A stretch of DNA of 64,000 nucleotides, taken from NCBI GenBank assembly GCA_030824515.1, contig JAVBXN010000020.1:124001-188000 (forward strand). Reading direction: 5' to 3'. The translations under genes were made by a program, and so were the position numbers. The stretch is from Pelobacter sp. GTDB lineage: Bacteria; Desulfobacterota; Desulfuromonadia; Geobacterales; Pseudopelobacteraceae. The notes beneath the pieces are model-generated. The model saw only the letters and a list, made by a program, of their open reading frames with translations. It was not told the origin of the DNA and did no database searches. The stretch's first letter is position 1; each line of letters starts with the position of its first letter. This document shows positions 1-7,476 of the stretch, in pieces.

Positions 1-159
1 GCAAAAATGAACTTCTAAGCATAGTGCTAGTAAGGGCAGTGAACCTTAAAATGCCTTTTTTAACCCCAATAACGAGCTTTTAAGGCCTGAAAACGGCTAT
101 TATTTGAACTATTGATTAGTGAATTCAGCATGTTAACTTGGTCCGACCCCAGCCCTACT
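1..159. repeat. 159-bp direct repeat, left copy
   Basis: This stretch recurs at 1436-1594 in the same orientation with 5 mismatches over 159 positions (at 41, 54, 77, 101 and 115 of this copy). The two copies bracket the RES-domain gene. The copy may extend left beyond the window. Its last 28 bases carry the element GTTAACTTGGTCCGACCCCA (132-151), which occurs inverted at 1348-1367, just upstream of the RES gene start. I see no open reading frame that belongs to the repeat itself. Confidence 0.95.
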
Positions 160-191
160 CAGGATGCTGTCCCCAAAATTATCCTGCCGTC

Positions 192-1298
192 TTATTGACC
201 AAGTTTTTGCAAATTGATTTTTGAGAAGCTCATTGAGTTGAGGACTTGTTCCATATGTCCAAATTCGGTGTGCTGGTAGGACCTCATGTGGTTCAATATA
301 TTGAAGTCAAACTTACTATTAAGTGATGTTTGCGTAGGACAATTTAAAGATTTGGCGAAGTTCCAAGATATCGGCTCAGTCAACTCAAACATTTCAATCA
401 AGTGCTTGCAAAAGCCAGAATTTTTGTGCTGTTTTGCGGGAAAGACATAGTTTGTAAACAAAGATTGATCAAGGTTGTAATCAGGAAGAGACATGCTCGC
501 ATATTTAATAGCATCAATGCCATGAGAATCGGTCACCCATTCAAGTAAAATCTGAGGGATTATGTACTCTTCCTTGAATAAGTTTTTGCATTCTTTTTCT
601 ATCACTGAGCATGAGAGAATCAACGGAAAGAGGATCAATTTAAAAACGGCTTTAAAAACGTGAAAATCGCGAAAGTCATCATCACCTTCTGTATTCATCA
701 AGATACGTTTGTCTTGTGCAGCAGGGAAGGTCAGATCAAGTATTTTTGCAGAATGTTTATTTAGCCTAAACTTACTAACAAACATATTCTCAAAGCTTGG
801 TCTATTAAGTTCCTCCCAACAGACATAAATGGACGAACCGAAGTACAGGCAGGGATATCCATTGATGCTAAAGCGCTGGTTCCTTACAAATCCTCTGTAC
901 TCAAAGGGGACATGGAAAATGTTTTCTCTTAGTAAATATCTGCTATCTGATTCTCTGATTCTAAACAGGCTGATTTCTTCTGGGTATTTTATTCTATTCC
1001 TAATGCTATTATAAATAAAATCACTGAGGCCCGAAACTGATTCATCAAAACAACTATACGCCTTATGTGGCTTTCCATGAAGGTAGTGTGTAATAGTGGC
1101 TAATAGACCCTTGCACAATTGTTTAATCTTTGGCAGCTCCAGCAAAATAATATTTGTAAATTTAGTATCATTTTCTAATTTAGCTAATAGGTCGATGTAT
1201 CTGTCGAATTTCATCTTAAGGATAGCTCCTGACTGCTTCTTATTTCTCTGGACAGGTAGCTTAAAGACATCATCGTTCAGGAGTTCAAATAATTTCAT
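192..1298 (-). CDS. RES-domain protein (putative NAD+-consuming enzyme)
   Basis: This encodes 368 residues, starting at the ATG at 1298, which has a good AAGAGGT ribosome site. A longer in-frame start at 1361 would lie inside the repeat element and is less likely. Residues from about 108 onward resemble the RES fold: FRIRES, then a serine/glycine segment ending in LYFGSSIYVCWEE, matching the Arg...Tyr...Ser...Glu pattern of RES proteins. RES proteins of toxin-antitoxin pairs degrade or phosphorolyse NAD+; that chemistry is family knowledge, not shown here. The N-terminal 100 residues are an extra helical region of unknown role, so the protein is longer than classic RES toxins. No Xre-type antitoxin lies next to it. 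The gene is AT-rich and sits between direct repeats, which suggests transfer. Confidence 0.65.
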   Translation of the reverse strand: MKLFELLNDDVFKLPVQRNKKQSGAILKMKFDRYIDLLAKLENDTKFTNIILLELPKIKQLCKGLLATITHYLHGKPHKAYSCFDESVSGLSDFIYNSIRNRIKYPEEISLFRIRESDSRYLLRENIFHVPFEYRGFVRNQRFSINGYPCLYFGSSIYVCWEELNRPSFENMFVSKFRLNKHSAKILDLTFPAAQDKRILMNTEGDDDFRDFHVFKAVFKLILFPLILSCSVIEKECKNLFKEEYIIPQILLEWVTDSHGIDAIKYASMSLPDYNLDQSLFTNYVFPAKQHKNSGFCKHLIEMFELTEPISWNFAKSLNCPTQTSLNSKFDFNILNHMRSYQHTEFGHMEQVLNSMSFSKINLQKLGQ

Positions 1299-1347
1299 AA
1301 TACCTCTTGCGACCAACGGGGCTGAGGGTGTGCGGGCTTCACTGGTT

Positions 1348-1367
1348 TGGGGTCGGACCAAGTTAAC
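1348..1367. repeat. 20-bp inverted copy of the repeat end
   Basis: The sequence TGGGGTCGGACCAAGTTAAC is the exact reverse complement of 132-151 and of 1567-1586, which lie inside the two 159-bp repeats. With 132-151 it forms a 20-bp perfect inverted pair flanking the RES gene, like the ends of a small inserted unit. Confidence 0.9.
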
Positions 1368-1435
1368 AACCTAAAACATAACGAAAATATTGCATAATAT
1401 GGCCATGCTTTGTCCTTAAAGATACGTTTTTACCG

Positions 1436-1594
1436 GCAAAAATGAACTTCTAAGCATAGTGCTAGTAAGGGCAGTTAACCTTAAAATGTCTTTTTTAACC
1501 CCAATAACGAGTTTTTAAGGCCTGAAAACGGCTATAATTTGAACTATTGGTTAGTGAATTCAGCATGTTAACTTGGTCCGACCCCAGCCCTACT
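1436..1594. repeat. 159-bp direct repeat, right copy
   Basis: This is the second copy of the repeat at 1-159, in the same orientation and about 97% identical. The two copies diverge immediately after the shared AGCCCTACT at 1586-1594, which gives a sharp right boundary. Confidence 0.95.
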
Positions 1595-1629
1595 GGCTGG
1601 TAGATTAACATCGAATATCTGAAAGTCAA

Positions 1630-1735
1630 GCATGACCCCAGAAGTTGCACTGGGATCTGTGCGGGGGGTGTCGGGTAACTGGCATCTCTACCGCGACACC
1701 CCAGAGGTGGCCTGACCCCAGAGGTGGCCCCACTT
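1630..1735. repeat. REP-like palindromic repeat patch
   Basis: Three related TGACCCCAGA / ACCCCAGA units occur at about 1633, 1698 and 1714; the last two are a near-perfect tandem of CCCCAGAGGTGGCC. In front of them GGGGTGTCG (1665-1673) pairs with CGACACCCC (1694-1702), a 9-bp stem around a 20-nt loop. This resembles REP/RAYT-associated repeats, but no transposase gene is nearby. Confidence 0.6.
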
Positions 1736-1823
1736 GCTGGCTCGCTTTAAAAACAAGGTTTCGGTTGCTCATTGGAAATCTTAGTTTTATTGTTGTATCT
1801 CAAAATTTTATAGAGGAGGTCAA

Positions 1824-2519
1824 ATGTTTAATTTTAAGAACCTTATTGTCTTTTTTCTGATTTTGATTGCATCTAATTCAGAAGCCAACCAATTTAATAT
1901 CATATCAGACGATAGAGATCCGCCAATAAAAAGAACAGTTAAAGTCAATATTGACAATAGGGTAACGGGGCAGCAGTTAAGCAAGAATGCGCAGGAAATA
2001 AAATCGCTGGACAAGAAACCGTATGAGAAAATTCATGTTTTATATTATTTGCCTGGACAGAAAAATATTTGGGCCTGTGTTAGGTTTGAACCTTATTTAA
2101 AAGTCCAGATATTTGGGGCGACATCTGAGCAAATTAAAGAATTTCGAAAATTTTCTATCAAAACTGATGGATGGCAAATTCCGATCCCTCCGGCCCGACC
2201 GGGAGAAGGTATTATTTCTCGCCGCGAACAACCGACAAAGCTCCAATATGATGGAAAAATAATTGGAGAGTGGATTTCAGAAAGCGGCAAGATAACTGTG
2301 TTCAAAAAAGACAATAAAACCTTTTTTAATCAGTATTTCGGAGGTAACAAACAGATTACTATAAAAATGAAATCAACGCAGACAAGCAAAGGACTCCGAC
2401 TTGATGACTTTAACGAATTAAAATACAAGTCAGGACTGTATCACCTTATAAACAAAAAACGAGAATTAGAAACCTGGGATAACGATAGGCGAATTGGCGA
2501 AATTTTGCCTCCCGTATGA
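1824..2519 (+). CDS. Putative exported protein of unknown function
   Basis: This encodes 231 residues with a strong GAGGAGG ribosome site just upstream (about 1813-1819). The first 21 residues (MFNFKNLIVFFLILIASNSEA) form a typical signal peptide, so the product is probably periplasmic or surface-exposed. The rest is charged, Lys- and Asn-rich and soluble, with no motif I recognise; the C-terminal half is predicted to be beta-rich (repeated K-x-F/Y strands). Codon use is AT-rich compared with the core genes, as in the neighbouring RES and DUF2971 genes, which fits an acquired accessory patch. It has no clear operon partner. Confidence 0.75.
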   Translation: MFNFKNLIVFFLILIASNSEANQFNIISDDRDPPIKRTVKVNIDNRVTGQQLSKNAQEIKSLDKKPYEKIHVLYYLPGQKNIWACVRFEPYLKVQIFGATSEQIKEFRKFSIKTDGWQIPIPPARPGEGIISRREQPTKLQYDGKIIGEWISESGKITVFKKDNKTFFNQYFGGNKQITIKMKSTQTSKGLRLDDFNELKYKSGLYHLINKKRELETWDNDRRIGEILPPV

Positions 2520-2727
2520 TGAAAAAAGGAAGCCATATGATAGAGATGGGTCATTTGGGTCTGGGGTTAGGTTAGAGTTTCAGACATTTGCAACCTTACA
2601 TTTGCATTCAATCAATCAGTTCCAAAACCAACCGCCGCGCAATATCATCGTTTGCAATCCGCTGTGCGCCTTTGCCAAGCGCAGATATATCCCTAGGAGG
2701 AGTGGGGGAAGGTGAAAAGGGGGTCCA

Positions 2728-3489
2728 CTAAAAGTCGGGCCATTCTTCTCCCGATCCGCTACTTGGCGCAATTTCAATAGAATAGAAGTTTGGTAGCTGC
2801 TTCGCCCGGAGGTATTCGACTTGGTATCCTAGATCAATAAAATTCTTTCTTACTATTGAATCAACTTTCTGAAATTCAGACTTTGAGGTCTTCATTCCGA
2901 AGATTATGCTTTCAAGATACTCTTTTCTATACTTTACCATCTGGTTGCCACGTAGTACCTGAAAAGGAATTACTACCCTGAACTCTTCTTGATACTTCCA
3001 ATCGGTGTGCTTCGTTAATAGGAATCTATCGATCCCATCCACCTGTAAATTTCGGATTGGTTCGGGCATTTTATCATTGTAGTCGACCTTATTGATTGGG
3101 AAACACTTAATGTTTGTGGTTTCCGAGTCCACGTAATTGCTTTCCTCAAAGGCGAAGTATGGCCGCCCATTTAGCTCATGCGTTCGAAATTTTAGGCAAA
3201 AGCCTCTATGCCCATCAGCATAGGAACTCCACATTAGTATGCTATCATTCTTGGTAGTGAGTGACATGACGCCAAATTGATTCCGCACTAGCTGAATTCC
3301 TTGACCGACGTCATGTGCAGCCCCTTGAAAAGGGCGATTGACTTCAGTGCTACCATCAAACTCGTAGGAGGGAAGACAGTCAAAGGGATCATCCAACTGA
3401 ATGGGCCGAGGAAAGTAGAGATACCCATTCTCCAGCGCGTTCAAATTATACGAGTTTGCTGATTGATATTTGTAGACGTAGTTTGGCAT
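2728..3489 (-). CDS. DUF2971 domain protein
   Basis: This encodes 253 residues from the ATG at 3489, which has AGGA nine bases upstream; a GTG at 3495 is an alternative. The family hallmarks are visible: YKYQS near the N-terminus, PRPIQLDDPFDCLPSYEF (the 'F-N/D-DPFD' box), and LMWSSYADGHRGFCLKF (the 'W-S-Y-A--H-G-C' box). DUF2971 proteins have no established reaction; some occur near defence genes. The protein has no signal peptide and is probably cytoplasmic. A perfect 9-bp hairpin lies upstream at 3565-3586. It stands alone between the secreted protein and the thioesterase gene, in an AT-rich patch. Confidence 0.8.
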   Translation of the reverse strand: MPNYVYKYQSANSYNLNALENGYLYFPRPIQLDDPFDCLPSYEFDGSTEVNRPFQGAAHDVGQGIQLVRNQFGVMSLTTKNDSILMWSSYADGHRGFCLKFRTHELNGRPYFAFEESNYVDSETTNIKCFPINKVDYNDKMPEPIRNLQVDGIDRFLLTKHTDWKYQEEFRVVIPFQVLRGNQMVKYRKEYLESIIFGMKTSKSEFQKVDSIVRKNFIDLGYQVEYLRAKQLPNFYSIEIAPSSGSGEEWPDF

Positions 3490-3564
3490 GGTCACGGATC
3501 CTGCTCTCTTGCTTTGCTTTACAAAATCTTGCTCCGACTAACTCACAGATCACCGGTTAGAGCC

Positions 3565-3586
3565 GGGTTTATACATCTATAAACCC
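3565..3586. other. Perfect 9-bp inverted repeat upstream of the DUF2971 gene
   Basis: GGGTTTATA (3565-3573) and TATAAACCC (3578-3586) form a perfect stem with a CATC loop, 76 bp upstream of the DUF2971 start. No T-run follows in either direction, so it is a poor terminator. It could be an operator or an RNA element; the role is unknown. Confidence 0.6.
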
Positions 3587-3630
3587 AAAAGATTTCTAAC
3601 TATAAACTTATCCATCTTCCTTCCGTTAAT

Positions 3631-4035
3631 TCAAACCCGGTCCAGAATATCCTTCATCGCCTCCGGCAACTGCGGCCGTCCCTTGGCATTCAGGGCGATA
3701 CCGGTCACCAGGGCTTTTACCACCACCTTGCGGTCCGACAGGCGGTAAATATCCTGGCGGAATTCGATCCGCACCAGGGAGCTCCGCTCCAGCCGCACTT
3801 CGACCACGAAACGGTCTCCGCTTGCAAGGGAGGTCTTGTAGTCAATCTCGATCCTTGTCACCACCAGGTTGATCCTCTGCGCCGCCAGCGCCGCGAAATC
3901 GATGCCGATCGTCTTCAGGTACTCATGCCGGGCGTGTTCCAGATAGTTCTGGTAGACCGCGTTGTTCACCCCCCCCAGCAGGTCGCACTCGTAATCGCGC
4001 ACCGCCATCTCCAGAGCAAAACAATACTGTGCCAT
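3631..4035 (-). CDS. Acyl-CoA thioesterase, 4-hydroxybenzoyl-CoA thioesterase (YbgC/FcbC) family
   Basis: This encodes 134 residues, the usual size for a single hot-dog domain, starting at MAQYCFALEMAVRDYE (4035). The helix-start motif EC-D-LLGGVNNAVYQNYLEHARHEYL (about 16-39) matches the D-x-D...G-x-N-N-x-x-Y-x-x-Y-x-E active-site region; the first Asp of the common pattern is Glu here and Asp18 is kept. Family members hydrolyse acyl-CoA thioesters in the cytoplasm; the substrate cannot be read from sequence. The gene lies 22 bp downstream of the cysteine hydrolase gene on the same strand, so the two are probably co-transcribed. Confidence 0.85.
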   Translation of the reverse strand: MAQYCFALEMAVRDYECDLLGGVNNAVYQNYLEHARHEYLKTIGIDFAALAAQRINLVVTRIEIDYKTSLASGDRFVVEVRLERSSLVRIEFRQDIYRLSDRKVVVKALVTGIALNAKGRPQLPEAMKDILDRV

Positions 4036-4057
4036 CTTTCGGTTGCAACTCTCCTGC

Positions 4058-4621
4058 TTATCGATCTGCGGCAGTGATACCTTCCAGTATCGCGTCGGTG
4101 GTCCTGATATTGGCGTAGACCGCTCCCAGGGCGGCCAAAAAAGAACCATGCACATGGCTGGCGGGAATATCTTCCCCCGCGAAGAAAAGGTTTCTTGTGG
4201 CACAGGCGTCCTGCGCCACGGTGCAGCCGAAACCGAAATCAAAGGCGGCCCTGACCGTGGCGTCCACACACATGCTGGTCATCATGCCGCAAACAAGCAA
4301 ACGGCTGATTCCGGCGGCTTTCAGGCGCTCCAGCAGATCGGTGTCGCGGAAGCTGTTGGGAAAATGCTTGGTGATGACCGGCTCGTCCGGCAACGGTGCG
4401 ACTCCGGGGTATATCTCGATCCCGCTGGTGTCCGGCAGAAAGAAACTGGCGGTGGGTCGCGAGGAAATATGCCGGATGTGGTAGACCGGCCAGGCTGCCC
4501 GCCGGAACGCGGCCAGCAACCGCTCGGCGGCTCCCGCCGCCTCGATGCTGCCGACCAGCTCCATGCGGCCGCCGGGAAAGTAATCCTTCTGTATGTCTAT
4601 CAATAATAGTGCCGTGCTCAT
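4058..4621 (-). CDS. Cysteine hydrolase, isochorismatase family
   Basis: This encodes 187 residues of the isochorismatase-like hydrolase fold. The catalytic triad is visible: Asp9 in LLLIDIQKDYF, Lys85 in PVITKHFPNSF, and the nucleophile Cys118 in VCGMMTSMCVDATVRAA. Relatives include nicotinamidases, N-carbamoyl hydrolases and others, and the substrate cannot be decided here. The cis-peptide-type GMMT/SMC stretch before the nucleophile is typical. It is cytoplasmic. It begins the short operon with the thioesterase gene downstream. Confidence 0.88.
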   Translation of the reverse strand: MSTALLLIDIQKDYFPGGRMELVGSIEAAGAAERLLAAFRRAAWPVYHIRHISSRPTASFFLPDTSGIEIYPGVAPLPDEPVITKHFPNSFRDTDLLERLKAAGISRLLVCGMMTSMCVDATVRAAFDFGFGCTVAQDACATRNLFFAGEDIPASHVHGSFLAALGAVYANIRTTDAILEGITAADR

Positions 4622-4720
4622 AAGCTACCCTGCCTCGCAGATTTAAATATATTCACGTGTATGCCAAGCCCGGCAATCAGTCAACAGGCAAAATGACATA
4701 AGGCCGTCTAATTTGAACAC

Positions 4721-4753
4721 AAAAAAAGGGATCAGCGTTTCCGCTAATCCCTT
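4721..4753 (-). terminator. Intrinsic terminator after tRNA-Ala
   Basis: On the minus strand AAGGGATTAGCG pairs with CGCTGATCCCTT around a GAAA loop and is followed by seven T. It sits just after the 3' end of tRNA-Ala. Confidence 0.9.
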
Positions 4754-4761
4754 GAATTGTT

Positions 4762-4837
4762 TGGTGGAGCTGAACAGGATCGAACTGTCGACCTCCTGAC
4801 TGCCAGTCAGGCGCTCTCCCAGCTGAGCTACAGCCCC
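4762..4837 (-). tRNA. tRNA-Ala (GGC)
   Basis: This is a 76-nt cloverleaf on the minus strand with an encoded CCA. The acceptor stem GGGGCTG pairs with CAGCTCC. The anticodon loop CTGGCAG sits between CTGA and TCAG arms and gives anticodon GGC, alanine. The promoter at 4853-4881 and the terminator at 4721-4753 make it a single-gene unit. Confidence 0.96.
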
Positions 4838-4852
4838 ACAAAGTGAAACGTG

Positions 4853-4881
4853 TATCTATCAAACTATTTTGATCCTGTCAA
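4853..4881 (-). promoter_or_regulatory. Sigma-70 promoter of tRNA-Ala
   Basis: On the minus strand TTGACA (4881-4876) is separated by 17 bp from TAGATA (4858-4853). The mature tRNA would begin about 16 bp after the -10 box. Confidence 0.7.
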
Positions 4882-4949
4882 TGTTTATATGTCAGGGCCG
4901 TCTTAAAAAATTGATCCGGGTAAAATCAAGCTTGCTTTTAAAAATTACC

Positions 4950-4979
4950 TTGACTTGATCAGCTGTTTTAGTTTATTTA
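4950..4979 (+). promoter_or_regulatory. Possible sigma-70 promoter of tRNA-His
   Basis: TTGACT (4950-4955), an 18-bp gap and TATTTA (4974-4979) precede the tRNA-His 5' end by 14 bp. The -10 box is a weak match. Confidence 0.45.
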
Positions 4980-4993
4980 TCTCGTCTCTTTAT

Positions 4994-5070
4994 GGTGGCT
5001 ATGGTGAAGCGGTCAACACTTACGACTGTGACTCGTACATTCGAGGGTTCAAATCCCTCTAGCCACCCCA
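4994..5070 (+). tRNA. tRNA-His (GTG)
   Basis: This is a 77-nt tRNA with an encoded CCA. The arms TACGA and TCGTA enclose the loop CTGTGAC, giving anticodon GTG. The extra 5' G (position -1) opposite C73, diagnostic for bacterial tRNA-His, is present. A terminator follows 10 bp downstream. Confidence 0.96.
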
Positions 5071-5080
5071 AAATTTCAAA

Positions 5081-5109
5081 GGCCGCGTCTTCCTGACGCG
5101 GCCTTTTTT
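5081..5109 (+). terminator. Intrinsic terminator after tRNA-His
   Basis: GGCCGCGTC and GACGCGGCC form a 9-bp GC-rich stem followed by six T. Confidence 0.93.
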
Positions 5110-5132
5110 CATTCACACGGCATCCAACGTCC

Positions 5133-6518
5133 CTACCCCACCTCCGCGTATTCCCGCACACGAAACTCGGCCCCCAGCGATTCAGCCAGCCTGCGGCAGG
5201 CCTCGATATCGCTGCCCGGCACGGTTACGGCGCTGGCCACCACCTGCGGGATAAAGCCGGAAGCTTGGCGGATAAAATCGCAGACTCCCTCGAAACCGGC
5301 TTCGCCGAAGGGTGTGTTGCAGAGCTCGGCATAGGTTGCGGCATCGGGCGCGTTCAGGCTGACCGAGATGCTGTCAACCAGCCCTTTGAGTTCGGGAAGG
5401 ATGTTGCGGCCATGCACGAGGTTGGCCTGGCCGTCGGTGTTGATGCGGATGCGGTAGCCGCGGCTCTTCAACTCGCCCGCCACTTGCTTGACCAGTTCAA
5501 GCCGGATCAGCGGCTCGCCGTATCCGCAGAAAACCACTTCATCGATACCCTCGGGCTGCCCCACGGCCGACATCACCTCTTCGAAAGATGGTTCGCCGTC
5601 CAGCAGCAGGTTGTGCCCCTTGACGGTGAAATTGTCGAACTTCGCGCAGAAACTGCAGCGGTTGGAGCAGCGGTTGGTGATGTTCAGGTAGAGCGAGTTG
5701 CGGATTCGGTAGGCGATCTTGGTCGATTGATCCCAGAGGCGGATACCGAACAGGTCGCGCACGTTCTTGGTGGTGATGCGGGCCACGTCGGTCAGGGTCA
5801 GCCCTTTCAGTTCGGCAATCTTTTCGGCCGCGAGCCGCACGTGGGCCGGTTCGTTGCGCTTGCCGCGAAAAGGCACCGGGGTCAGGTAGGGGCAGTCGGT
5901 CTCCACCAGCATGCGATCGATGCTCACGGCTCGCACCACGTCCCGCAACGCCTCGTTCGATGGATAGGTGATCGTTCCGGGAATCGAGATATGGAATCCC
6001 ATCGCGATCGCCATGGCGGCCATTTCCGCATCACCGGAGAAACAGTGCAGCACACCGCTGCGCACCGCCTCTTTCCGCAGGATCGACATGACCCGCTCAT
6101 GGGCATCGCGATCATGGATGATGACCGGCAGCTTCAGTTCGTCAGCCATCCGCAGGAAGCGACGAAAAACAGTTTCCTGGACATCGCGCGGTGAACGGTC
6201 GCGGTAGAAATCCAGGCCGATCTCCCCGATCGCGACGACCTTGGGACTGGACTGGGCCAGGTCGCGAATCACGTCATAGCATTTTTCGGTGACACGCCCG
6301 GCATCGTGGGGATGAATGCCGACCGCGGCGTACAGTTGCGGATACTTTTCCGCCAGCTTGACCGATTCACGGCTGGATTCGATATCGGTACCGACCACGA
6401 GCATGGCCGCCACACCGGCATCGGCGGCGCGCGCCAGCATCTCGTCGAAATCGCCCGCATAATCGTGATAGTAGATATGCGCATGTGAATCGATCAGCAT
6501 TGGCTTTGACTCGCTCAT
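5133..6518 (-). CDS. TatD-family hydrolase fused to a radical SAM domain
   Basis: This encodes 461 residues in two parts. Residues 7-260 form a TatD metal-dependent hydrolase: DSHAHIY near the start, GIHPHD, EIGLDFYRD, HDRDAH, HCFSG and ETDCPYLTP carry the metal-binding His/Asp/Glu. TatD proteins act as metal-dependent 3'-5' deoxyribonucleases. Residues 265-461 form a short radical SAM domain with the cluster motif C-x3-C-x2-C (CSNRCSFC) and the GYGEPLI glycine-rich strand. In other bacteria a radical SAM protein is encoded next to TatD; here the two are one polypeptide. The substrate of the SAM half is unknown. The gene starts 3 bp after the TPR gene and is probably its operon partner. An ATG seven codons in (6500) is an alternative start. 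Confidence 0.9.
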   Translation of the reverse strand: MSESKPMLIDSHAHIYYHDYAGDFDEMLARAADAGVAAMLVVGTDIESSRESVKLAEKYPQLYAAVGIHPHDAGRVTEKCYDVIRDLAQSSPKVVAIGEIGLDFYRDRSPRDVQETVFRRFLRMADELKLPVIIHDRDAHERVMSILRKEAVRSGVLHCFSGDAEMAAMAIAMGFHISIPGTITYPSNEALRDVVRAVSIDRMLVETDCPYLTPVPFRGKRNEPAHVRLAAEKIAELKGLTLTDVARITTKNVRDLFGIRLWDQSTKIAYRIRNSLYLNITNRCSNRCSFCAKFDNFTVKGHNLLLDGEPSFEEVMSAVGQPEGIDEVVFCGYGEPLIRLELVKQVAGELKSRGYRIRINTDGQANLVHGRNILPELKGLVDSISVSLNAPDAATYAELCNTPFGEAGFEGVCDFIRQASGFIPQVVASAVTVPGSDIEACRRLAESLGAEFRVREYAEVG

Positions 6519-6521
6519 CGG

Positions 6522-7319
6522 CTATCCCTTCAACTCTTCCCTGAGGCCTTCCACGACCGCCTTGACCTCGGCAATCATTTCAGTCGCCTGGGACGAGGTC
6601 TCATATTTCAGATACTTTTCAAAATTGGCGATGGCATCGGCCGTGCGATCCTGGTCCATGCAGATGCCTCCCAGGGTCAGGTAGGCCATGCCGTAGGTCG
6701 GGTCCAGACGAACTGCTTCCAGGCATTCTTCCTCGGCTTCTTCCAGTTCTTCCAGGTCATATAACAGTTCGCCCAGGTTGAAATGGGCCACCGGATCCTC
6801 GGGGTCAATCTCGACCCCTTTTTCAAAGGCGTTGATCGCCCCTTCCACATCGCCTTTGCCGTAGAGCGCGTCCCCCAGGGCATTCCAGGCGAAGACATTA
6901 TCCGGCTCCAGCGCGAGCGCCTGTTCAAAGGCGATAATGGCATCATCGCCGCGTTCCTGGCTGCCGTGGACCAGTCCGATGCTGACCAGCGCATCGGCGT
7001 CCTTCGGGTCTATATCCAGAACTTTTTTATAACAGGCGATGGCATCCTTGTGCTTTCCGGCTTCAAAGAGCATATCGCCCAGCGTGGTCAGAGCGTCCGC
7101 GTCCTGTGGAGCAAGCTTGAGTCCTTCCCGGTAACGCTCGATCGCTTCGCCCAGCTGTCCGTTCTCGGCCAGCGCGTCACCAAGATAGAACCAGCTGTCC
7201 GGCTCACCCTTGTGGCCGTTCCAATACCCCCGTAATATTTCGATAGCCTCTTTGACGTTGCCCGAGTCAAGCAGGTCAAGCCCCTTTTTTATGTCCGGAT
7301 TGATAACGGTGTCGCTCAT
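6522..7319 (-). CDS. TPR-repeat protein
   Basis: This encodes 265 residues built almost entirely of tetratricopeptide repeats of 34 residues (about six to seven). Clear units include GDALAENGQLGEAIERYREGL, GDMLFEAGKHKDAIACYKKVL and GDALYGKGDVEGAINAFEKGV, with the W-LG-Y-A-F-A-P pattern. There is no signal peptide or membrane segment, so it is probably a cytoplasmic protein-protein adaptor. The stop lies 3 bp before the TatD/radical SAM start, so the pair is very likely translated from one message. The partner it binds cannot be inferred. Confidence 0.9.
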   Translation of the reverse strand: MSDTVINPDIKKGLDLLDSGNVKEAIEILRGYWNGHKGEPDSWFYLGDALAENGQLGEAIERYREGLKLAPQDADALTTLGDMLFEAGKHKDAIACYKKVLDIDPKDADALVSIGLVHGSQERGDDAIIAFEQALALEPDNVFAWNALGDALYGKGDVEGAINAFEKGVEIDPEDPVAHFNLGELLYDLEELEEAEEECLEAVRLDPTYGMAYLTLGGICMDQDRTADAIANFEKYLKYETSSQATEMIAEVKAVVEGLREELKG

Positions 7320-7404
7320 AACTTATCCCCTGTCTTCGATTGAAAATTGTGTCCAAGATAGCAGACACTCCAAGACATTTCCAGCGTATATCGGTCATCA
7401 GTGT

Positions 7405-7433
7405 TTTACTTTCAATTAAAAAACCTCTATACT
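7405..7433 (+). promoter_or_regulatory. Sigma-70-like promoter of ptsP
   Basis: TTTACT (7405-7410), a 17-bp gap and TATACT (7428-7433) lie about 45 bp before the ptsP ATG, in the divergent gap with the TPR gene. Confidence 0.5.
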
Positions 7434-7476
7434 CCTTTGCCATTCCAGCCGATATCCAGTGCAACGGGGCATACAG

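Larger units (their letters stand above)
1299..1823. other. Gene-free repeat-rich spacer
   Basis: This 525-bp stretch between the RES gene and the secreted protein holds no convincing gene. It contains the inverted element at 1348-1367, the right copy of the 159-bp repeat, and a patch with a hairpin and three CCCCAGA-type repeats at 1630-1735. The ribosome site of the next gene is at its right end. Confidence 0.7.

Noticed and set aside
2494-2715. Short plus-strand frame after the secreted protein
   Set aside because: It begins inside the preceding gene, has no clear ribosome site and a repetitive composition.
5265-6194. Plus-strand open frame of 309 residues opposite the TatD/radical SAM gene
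   Set aside because: It is a shadow of the GC-rich codon pattern of the real gene on the minus strand; the composition is odd and there is no start signal.
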